Positions 56,828-64,000 of a DNA stretch of 64,000 nt are shown one piece after another. A program made the position numbers and the translations under genes. The DNA comes from Capsicum annuum (taxonomy: Eukaryota > Streptophyta > Magnoliopsida > Solanales > Solanaceae): NCBI RefSeq assembly GCF_002878395.1, contig NC_061115.1, forward strand, positions 95,832,330 to 95,896,329, in the 5' to 3' direction. How positions within the stretch are numbered: the stretch's first letter is position 1; each line of letters starts with the position of its first letter. The notes under the pieces were generated by a model. That model was not told the origin of the DNA. It ran no database searches and saw nothing but the letters and a program-made list of their open reading frames with translations.

Positions 56828-57476
56828 TGATTAAAGTAAGAATGGTTAAACTACCATATGGTATGGTTGTCAATAGAAGAGACAAGGCCATATTGAGAGT
56901 CGTACCAGTGAATACCTGAATATGAAAATCTATAAGCCATACTACAAGCACCCAAGGAGGATCATAGGACCTAACCACGGTCGTACCTTCTTGTCGTCCG
57001 AGGTCACCAACATAGATTTCTTTTTCTTAGGATTGAATTTATTTTATCTATAAATACTCTTATAAGGTCATTTGTACGAGTTTATACACTTTCATAGTTT
57101 ACAGTATTATATTATGAGATTCTAAGGCATATTCATGGAATCTTACAAATGTCATTTCTAGGATTTTTATTCAATTTGGGATATTGGGTTTTTATTCGTA
57201 TTTTAAGTTTAATTTTGTTTTCATATATGAAGTCTTATTACTTTCTTGCAATGATGAGTAGCTAAACACCCCAATGAGGATTTTCCGAACCATAATGGAT
57301 TGATGAAATAGGTTAACTGCACGATAATTCTAGATCGGTGTGTTTGCATGTATTAGTGTTTTATTTTATATTATTGCTCTGTAATGGTTAAAAACTTTAG
57401 GAACACACCTATATTTTATACTTGCTTGAGGGAGTGGTAGATGATATGAAAAGAATTAACAATAGATATTTGAAGA
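56828..57476 (+). repeat. LTR-like segment of Athila/Tat type (plus strand), right flank of solo LTR
   Basis: It has a TATA box (TATAAATA, 57049-57056) and, about 205 bp later, GATGAGTAGCTAAACACCCC, the same motif that follows the TATA box in the minus-strand segment at 53324-54130. Its end is cut by LTR I at 57477. No coding sequence. Confidence 0.5.
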
Positions 57477-59855
57477 TAACACAACCCGATTAGAGGCCTT
57501 GATGTAATAGGTGTCCTATGTCCGATTGGGACCGGAGACCACCCCCGTTAACCAACTCAACCTCTAACCGCCTGCCCTGAGTTAGCTCAATTTCGAGCAT
57601 GAAACAAGATAGTGTAATAGCTCACATGAAGACTCAGGGATAAGATCACAACTATGATCAACACAACTGAGTCCAACCATCCCAGACCAACAATCCGACC
57701 ATACCAAACCACTATCGAAACAAGGGCCATAAACTAGGCCATAACCAAAGATGTTCCAAAACATAATATTATTAATCCCAAAATGAAATATGATTAAACA
57801 ACCAATAATATCTTCCAATGTAGTCATTCCTCTAGCTTATTTCAATGTCAAGGCCAACACCAATACGATCCAGTCAATTCCAACCTACAACAGTACCACA
57901 AAGCCTCTAACCAAAAGAGTAATAAAATTTGGTTGGGACATTCCCCCAACCATATCCAAAACCAATATCCAAAATAAAATTAAAGTGTCTAAAAATATCC
58001 ATAACATAAAATGGAGCCTTTTGAAAGGATAGAAGATTACCAATTCAGTCCAAATGCTTATCCCCGAGTCAATCACTATATGGGAGGAGTAGAACGTCAG
58101 CTTCCTGCATAGCGTGGGTATATAACCGCCAATAGATGGGTTAGCGGGTGAACATTAGCATGATCTTAGGATATGGATAAAATAATGCCATTTATAAAAC
58201 CAAGTAAAATTATCCATATGCACATAACCATTCATATATATATAACTATGCCGGGAAAGGTGACCGGGTTTAGCATGTCTTTAAAAGCTTTACGTATGTT
58301 GTGTAGCTTTGCCATCCTAAACCAGTCACGAGCTGTATGGGTTCGGCTCCCCCTGCTAAAAAGGCCCAGTGCGTGTCGCCGCAAAACAAGGAAAGAAAAC
58401 TTGGGACAACTAGTACATGCCCCAAAATATAGGGTGACACAATGCATATGGTCACCAAGACCAACCTCACATCAACAATATGAGTTTCCAATTTTTGTCC
58501 CCCCGGGACTTCCACCTTCCATGAATTTTCTACATATCCCACCATTAATTCCCAATTAAAACCATTTTCAAAATAAATAACCCTTAAACACATTATTAAC
58601 CAAGGCCATTATAATTAGTAATGTCAAACCAATCCTTACTTGCAACTATTATCCATAGCCAACCATATATAGGTTTAAGGGGACTTCCAAGTGCCCTTCC
58701 ATTTACCATATTAAAAAACTTTGGAGATTCAATGTACCCTACAAGCATAACTATTTAGCCATTTACCTTTCTAAACCATTTAAACCATGAAAAATTCCTT
58801 TACCAAAGTTTTTTAAACAAGAAAGAGTTCCATTTAAGTACTCCATGAAATGAAAACCTGTTTATAATCATTTTGTGAAACACGTTGGGGGCATAATATA
58901 ATCAAAACTAATTTCGATTACCATTAAATCATTCACGTGCAATCCAATCATTCAAAGCAAAAATAAATGCACAAAAACAATAATTAATACCATGTAAAAT
59001 CATAACCAACCATTTAACATCAAAACCCCCAATTCATATTTGAAAACCAAAATCAATGAAATTATGAAGACACTCATAAATACCATGCTGCTTGTTAGAA
59101 TTAATAATGAGGGAAGAAAGCATGACTTAAACCAAGATAATGATGGAAATAAATCACCAAGACAAGCCCTAAATCAATCCTTTTGAGAGAATTTTGGAGT
59201 GTTTAGAATAGTTTCTAAGTGTTAATGGAAGAAATAATAGGGTAAATAACCTTCAAGTAGGTTTGAAGCCATGGGATCTTATTAGTATAAGTGGGGAAAT
59301 ATCATGAATACCCCCACTTAAGTTGTACAAAACCCTGTCATAGAGGTACGACTTACCCTCATGAGTTGTACCCTCCAATACGAGTGGTACCCTCCACTCA
59401 TATCCTAAGACTTAACCCTTGTATCCAATACTCTCCAGCATATGACTCTTCCAACCAAGTCGTATCCAAAGCATGAGAGCCACACATTTCACTTGTACCC
59501 CTGGTAGATTTAAACCCAAGGATGATTTAGACAGTGTCCATTATACGAGTCCTGGGTACAACTTGTACCCTGGCTTAGGGCTCATGGTAAGCCACTTGTA
59601 CTCAGATCTAACCTAAGTAACCAAGTCTAAGATTAGGTTAAGGAACCAAAAGATATGTAACCTCCAATATAACACATACCCCTAAGTCGTATCCATTCCA
59701 GTAACAAAAGTTCATCTGGCCAACTAACACTGGTCAGCATATGACTGGACCATACCATCCATACGCCAACATACGGATAATACCCATGAGTCATATTGGG
59801 TCCAGAGATTAGAATTCCAAGAAATTTTTTAAGATCCAAAAACCAAAGTGTTTCA
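57477..59855 (-). repeat. 3' LTR of element I (about 2.4 kb)
   Basis: It runs TAACACAACCCGATTAG...CAAAGTGTTTCA on the plus strand; on its own strand it starts TGAAACACTTTGGTTTTTGG, like LTRs B and C. It shares their blocks (AGGTTATTTACCCTATTATTT; the 'cccatacagctc' region). It carries a dyad GGGTACAA-C-TTGTACCC at 59554-59570. Open frames inside it are LTR sequence. Confidence 0.87.
59554..59570. repeat. Perfect dyad in LTR I
   Basis: GGGTACAACTTGTACCC, two 8-bp arms around one base, extended by CC/GG after one mismatch; about 285-300 bp inside U3. Confidence 0.85.
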
Positions 59856-60049
59856 ATCTCACCTACTAGGAACATTCATCCCAGAATGATGGACAAGGTC
59901 GGGGTAGCTACACGCACGAGTCATTTGTATTATCAAATATATTTCCAATCTCTAACTAAGTTTGAAAACAAAGAGGCAAAGATAAAGATATTAATCTTTC
60001 CTTTAACAAACTTTGAAAAGTAAAGATGTGTTGAAGGCACATACCTTCT

Positions 60050-60394
60050 GCATGAATCCCAGGAACAGAACAAAATATAGATATTTTGACTTTATGTCCT
60101 CTTCTGCTTCCTATGTAGATTCTTCCACCTTATGGTTCTGCCATTTACCCTTAAGCAAAAGAACATCCTTGGTCCACAACCGACTAACCTTCCTATGAAA
60201 GATTTCATCCGAGATTTCTTCATAACACAAAAGAATTTATGATACTTGGTCCTTCCAAACGAACAACCGAAGAAGGATTACCAACACACTTCCTCAACAT
60301 GGAAACATGAAAGACTGGTTAAACGAAGCTTATGCTAAAAGAAAACTCTGGCTCATAAGAAACACTACCAATTCTCCGCAAAACCTCATAAGGA
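60050..60394 (-). pseudogene. Element I chromodomain region
   Basis: The minus strand reads MLRKCVGNPSSVVRLEGPSI, a decayed YEEISVEIL-like block, RLWTKDVLLLKGKWQNHKVE-like, and the final HKVKISIFCSVPGIHAEGM. Stops and a frameshift break it, but the order after integrase fits a chromodomain. Confidence 0.7.
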
Positions 60395-61400
60395 CTAACA
60401 TACCTGGTATCCCTTAATAGGAGATACCTTGAGGAAAACCTTATCCCCAACCTCAACTTCTAAGTCTCTACGTCTAATATCTGCATAGGACTTTTGGTGA
60501 CTTTGGGGAGCCTTAAGCCTCTCTCGAATCACTTTCACCTTCTCCATAGTCGGGTAAACCATGTCAGGACCAAATATGTCTACCTCACTAATCTCAAACC
60601 AACCAATAGGAGATCTATATCTCCTACCATAAAATGCCTCAAAAGGGGCCATACCAATACAAGAATGATATCTATTGTTGTAAGAAAACTCCACCAAAGG
60701 TAGATGCTCAATTTAATTGACACTATAATAAATCACAAAAGCCCGAAGCATATCCTCCAATGTTTGAATAGTTCTCTTCTTTTGCCAATTTGTTTGCGGG
60801 TAGAAAGAAGTACTTAGACTAACCTTAGTTCCTAACCCTTTCATAAAAGATCACAAGAAGTGTGATGTAAACTGCGTGCCATGATTAGGAATAATCAAAA
60901 CAGGTACCCCATGCAGCTTCACAATCTCCTAAAAATAAAGCTTTGCATAATCCTCCACTGAACGCAATGGTAAAAAGTGTGCATTCTTAGTCATCCTATC
61001 CAAGATAAGCCAAATCTAATCATATTAATTTTGAGACCGAGGAATATTGGTAACAAAATCTATACTGATCACTTCCATTTTCCACTTAGGAAAATCAACT
61101 TCTTGATACAACCCTACTGGTCTCATATGCCTAACCTTAACCTGTTCATACACCATGCACTTGTCCACAAAATCAGCCACATCCCTCTTCATATCATTCC
61201 ACTAATTGATCTCCATAACATCATGATACATCTTAGTGGAGTTTGGATAAACAACATAGTGTGATTCATGCGCCTCAGCCAAAATCCTTTATCACAACCC
61301 ATCGACGTCAGAAACACACAACTTCCCTTGGTACCGTAAAGTACCATAACCACCGATCTCAAACACAACTACCTTTTACCCACCAACGTCACACTTGATT
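60395..61400 (-). pseudogene. Element I integrase
   Basis: A stretch open at 60395-60697: VEFSYNNRYHSCIGMAPFEA, FYGRRYRSPIGWFEISEVDI and RRRDLEVEVGDKVFLKVSP. Upstream: finger (AHESHYVVYP; KCMVYEQVKV with the Gln codon intact), DFVTNIPRSQN and LRSVEDYAKLYF. The catalytic second-Asp region reads LIIPNHGTQF (expected ISDRGTQF). Several stops. Confidence 0.85.
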
Positions 61401-61468
61401 TTTTTTAATATAGGATCTAGCACTTGAATCTTCTTAATCTTTGCACAAGAAAATGATCTAACCACTTC

Positions 61469-62100
61469 TTACACCATGACACCACCATCCCTGGAGTCCA
61501 AGAGGTAAACTCTAATATTTGCCAAGCAGTAAATATACTTCACCAATTCCCATTTTCCTTCCTCCACATGAGCCAAACTCCTCTTGGATAACCTACTAAA
61601 AGCATCAATAACCACATTAACCTTACCTGGATAATAGTAAAGACTTATATCATAGTCCTTGAGAAGCTCGAGCCATCTTCTTTTCCTGAGTTTAAGCTCT
61701 TTCTGAGTGAACACATCATGTAGACTCTTATGATCAAAAAAGATATCCACATATTCACCATACAAATAATGTCGCTATATTTTTAAAACAAACACAACTG
61801 CCAATAGCTCTAAATCATGAGTAGGATAATTCCTCTCATGTACTATCAAATACTTGGAAACGATGGTAATCAATTTCTTATGCTGCATAAATACACAACC
61901 AAGCCCCACCTGAGATGCATCACAATAAGCCATGAACACATCATTACTTTCTGGCAAAGTTAGAATTGGAGCCAAAGTTAACTTATCCTTCAACCTCTGG
62001 AAACACCCTTCACAAGTATTTAACCAAAGAAACATAACCTTTTTTTGAGTTAACTTAGTCAAAGAAGTAGATATCAGTGAAAATACTTCCATAAACTACC
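61469..62100 (-). pseudogene. Element I RNase H
   Basis: [59 protein letters not shown], a stop, then [51 protein letters not shown]. It keeps the YCDAS Asp and the DHKSL motif. Nearly complete; one stop at 61774-61772 and a few changes. Confidence 0.88.
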
Positions 62101-63010
62101 GATAATACTCGGGTAAACCCAAGAAGCTCGAAATGTCAGATAAATTTAGGGGTCTACCTATATTTTCACTATAGTAACCTTTTATGAATCAAACATAATC
62201 CCCTCACTAGAAATAATATAACCCATGAAAGTTACAACGTTCAACCAAAACTCACACTTGCGGAACTTGGCATACAACTGTTGTTCCTTTAAGGTATGGA
62301 ACATCATATGAAAGTTATTAGCATAATCCACATCACTCTTTGAATAAACTAAAATGATTTTCACTATAGTAACCTTTTACGAATCAAACATAATACCCTC
62401 ACTAGAAATAATATAACCCATAAAAGTTACAACGTTCAACCAAAACTCACACTTGCGAAACTTGGCATACAACTGTTGTTCCTTTAAGGTATGCAACATC
62501 ATATGAAAGTGATTAGCATAATCCACCTCACTCTTTGAATAAACTAAAATGTCATCAATAAACTCAATAATGAAAAGATCAAAATACTCAAAAAACCTTG
62601 TTTATCAGATCCATAAATGTCATTGGAGCATTAGTCCATATAAATGACATCTCTAAAAATTCAAAGTACCCATACTGAGTATGAAAATCCATCTTAGGAA
62701 TATCCACCTCCCTAATCTTAAGCTGATGGTACCCTGACCAAGGATCTATCTTAGAAAAGAACTTGGCACCTTCGATCTAGTCAAACAACTTATCTATCTA
62801 TTGAAGAGGGTACTTATTCTTGACCATAACCTTGTTCAACTACCTATAGTCAATGAACATCTAAAGGGAAACATCTGTTTTGTGCACAAACAACACTAGT
62901 GTACCCTATGGAGATAAACTAGGATAAATAAACCCTCTATCCAGAAGACCCTTAAGTTACTCCTTAAGTTCCCTCAACTCAGCCAGAGCTATTTTATATG
63001 AAGGAATAGA
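62101..63010 (-). pseudogene. Element I reverse transcriptase with internal 195-bp duplication
   Basis: From right to left: linker, LFVHKTDVSL-like, NKVMVKNKYPLQ, DPWSGYHQLKIREVDIPKM, FEFLEMSFIW-like, FIIEFIDDILVYSKSEVDYA (FIDD at 62562-62551, intact), FRKCEFWLNVVTFMGYIISS. The segment from VYSKSEVDYA to the block after ISSEGIM is present twice (62162-62551). Stops and a short shift near 62600. Confidence 0.87.
62162..62551 (-). repeat. 195-bp tandem duplication inside element I RT
   Basis: The stretch beginning ATTTTCACTATAGTAACC occurs at 62162 and again at 62357, a 195-bp period (65 codons, so the frame is kept), with few differences between copies. Confidence 0.92.
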
Positions 63011-63099
63011 AATTTGATGAGTGTTTGGAACCTAGTAAATAAGAAAATCTATTTCCCTATCTCGAGGAACACTAGGAATATCATTCGAAAAGAGCTCTG

Positions 63100-63620
63100 G
63101 AAACTCATTAAGTACTGGAACTAACTGGAAAGAAGGACCTTTTAATTTAGAATTTTTAACCCAAACCAAATGATAAATACAACCTTTAGAGATCATCCTC
63201 CTACCTCTAAGATAAGAAATAAATCTCCCTTATGAGCTAGAGAACTACCCTTAAATTCTATAACCATCTTACCATGGAACCAAAATATAACCCTGCGCAT
63301 CCTACAATCCAAGGACACATAACAATAGTAAAACCAATACATACCAAGAATGACATTGAAATCCACCATGCCCAACTACAATAGATCCAACAAGGTCTGT
63401 TTTCCACAAATAAATACCACATATCCCCTATAGACTGTCTTTGGAATAACTGAGTCGCCTTCTAGGGTAGAAAAAATCAAAAATAACTTACGAATGAAAA
63501 CCAAAAGAAATAGCCACATAAGGAGTCACATAGAATAGAGTGGACCCCAGATTAAGCAAATAATATATGTCATAAGAAAAAAGTTGTAACGTACCAGTTA
63601 CGAAATTAGGTAATGCCTTA
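63100..63620 (-). pseudogene. Element I protease
   Basis: SYDIYYLLNLGSTLFYVTPY (about 63570-63510) is the active-site region with Asn for the catalytic Asp. GMVDFNVILGMYWFYYCYVS and LDCRMRRVIFWFHGKMVIEF complete it. Same NLGST as element C. Confidence 0.85.
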
Positions 63621-64000
63621 GATTCCTATCGAGATGCGAAATCATACAATTTGTTCCAACCAAAACTAGAACCAGGAGTAGCAACAAGAGTAAATGAAGC
63701 CCTACTAGGTGTAGGAGCAAAAGATGAATTTAGAGGAATCTTATTTACCCCCGTATCAACATTATTAATTGGAAAATCCTAAGTCGATGGACTACCTAGC
63801 CACACTTGAAGTATGTGCCCATTCCATCATGCAATTTCTCCGATAAGGACGACCATAGAATCTACACAGAGGGCTTGGAAAAACTAACTAACCTCCGCTT
63901 GCCTGAGATTGGGCACCTGTGCCTGAAAATTTTCACCACCTCAATGATGTATGTCGCCCACCTGGTAAGGAGCACTAGTAGAAGAGTAGGAACAAAAACT
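63621..64000 (-). pseudogene. Element I gag C-terminus, cut by window edge
   Basis: YFKCG, a stop, VVHRLRIF (near 63840-63790) is the zinc knuckle (relatives CFKCGQVGHRLRDC) with its first and last Cys lost. NKIPLNSSFAPTPSRA follows towards protease, close to element C's NKIPMALSFAPTPGE. Confidence 0.8.

Larger units (their letters stand above)
59856..64000 (-). mobile_element. Element I interior (Ty3/gypsy chromovirus-like), running off the right edge
   Basis: A minus-strand interior with purine tract (59862-59872 region, AGTAGGTGAGA), chromodomain, integrase, RNase H, RT, protease and the end of gag. The 5' LTR lies outside the window. Its LTR and protein sequence are closest to element C. 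Confidence 0.88.

Noticed and set aside
58173..58559. Open frame of 128 codons
   Set aside because: Lies inside LTR I in a region shared with LTRs A and C; no protein motif.

Overview
This window is plant nuclear DNA made almost entirely of decayed, nested LTR retrotransposons. No intact open reading frame of normal gene length and no convincing host gene was found on either strand. The reasons for calling a plant are tRNA-iMet type primer-binding sites, long (about 2.2-2.7 kb) TG...CA LTRs, Ty3/gypsy polyproteins in the order gag-protease-RT-RNase H-integrase-chromodomain, and fragments of Athila/Tat-type and possible pararetrovirus-like sequence. LTRs starting TGTAACACCCC and TGTCACGACCC, together with the chromodomain, suggest Tekay/Del-like chromoviruses of a large Solanaceae genome, with Capsicum a good guess. 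The clade and the genus are inference, not proof.

Layout. 1-4740: element A (minus strand), entering from the left, internally deleted, with one LTR. 4741-6705: a minus-strand LTR relic, X. 6706-29487: a three-level nest. Element B (+) is split in its RNase H by element C (+, 7221-26444), and C's 3' LTR is split by element D (-, 14797-24452), which has perfect CATAT target-site duplications. 29488-35102: 5'-truncated element F (+) with its 3' LTR. 35103-40342: element G (-), cut inside its RT by the F LTR, with its 5' LTR on the right. 40343-47716: element H (+), with a fragment of 5' LTR, pol and a complete 3' LTR. 47717-54462: low-density AT-rich DNA with an Athila/Tat-like gag relic (-), a block of lysine/glutamate-rich coding relics with a tRNA-Met site between two direct repeats, and a minus-strand LTR-like segment. 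54463-56822: a solo LTR with perfect ACAGA duplications. 56823-57476: an LTR-like flank. 57477-64000: element I (-), with its 3' LTR and an interior running off the right edge.

Once, each gypsy element would have encoded capsid (gag), protease, reverse transcriptase, RNase H and integrase. The integrase ends in a chromodomain, known in this group to bias insertion towards heterochromatin, which fits the insertion-into-insertion pattern here. All copies now carry stops and frameshifts. Element D is the best preserved.

The most interesting points are a 33-bp repeat built of alternating hairpins whose copy number differs between D's two LTRs, perfect dyads recurring in the U3 part of several unrelated LTRs, and a possible endogenous pararetrovirus relic near 51-52.6 kb. 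Others are a TAG stop at the same glutamine codon in four elements, a shared protease active-site change in elements C and I, and a junction at 29487/29488 where one deletion could account for parts missing from four elements. Coordinates of decayed coding domains are approximate. LTR ends, primer sites and target duplications were read base by base.
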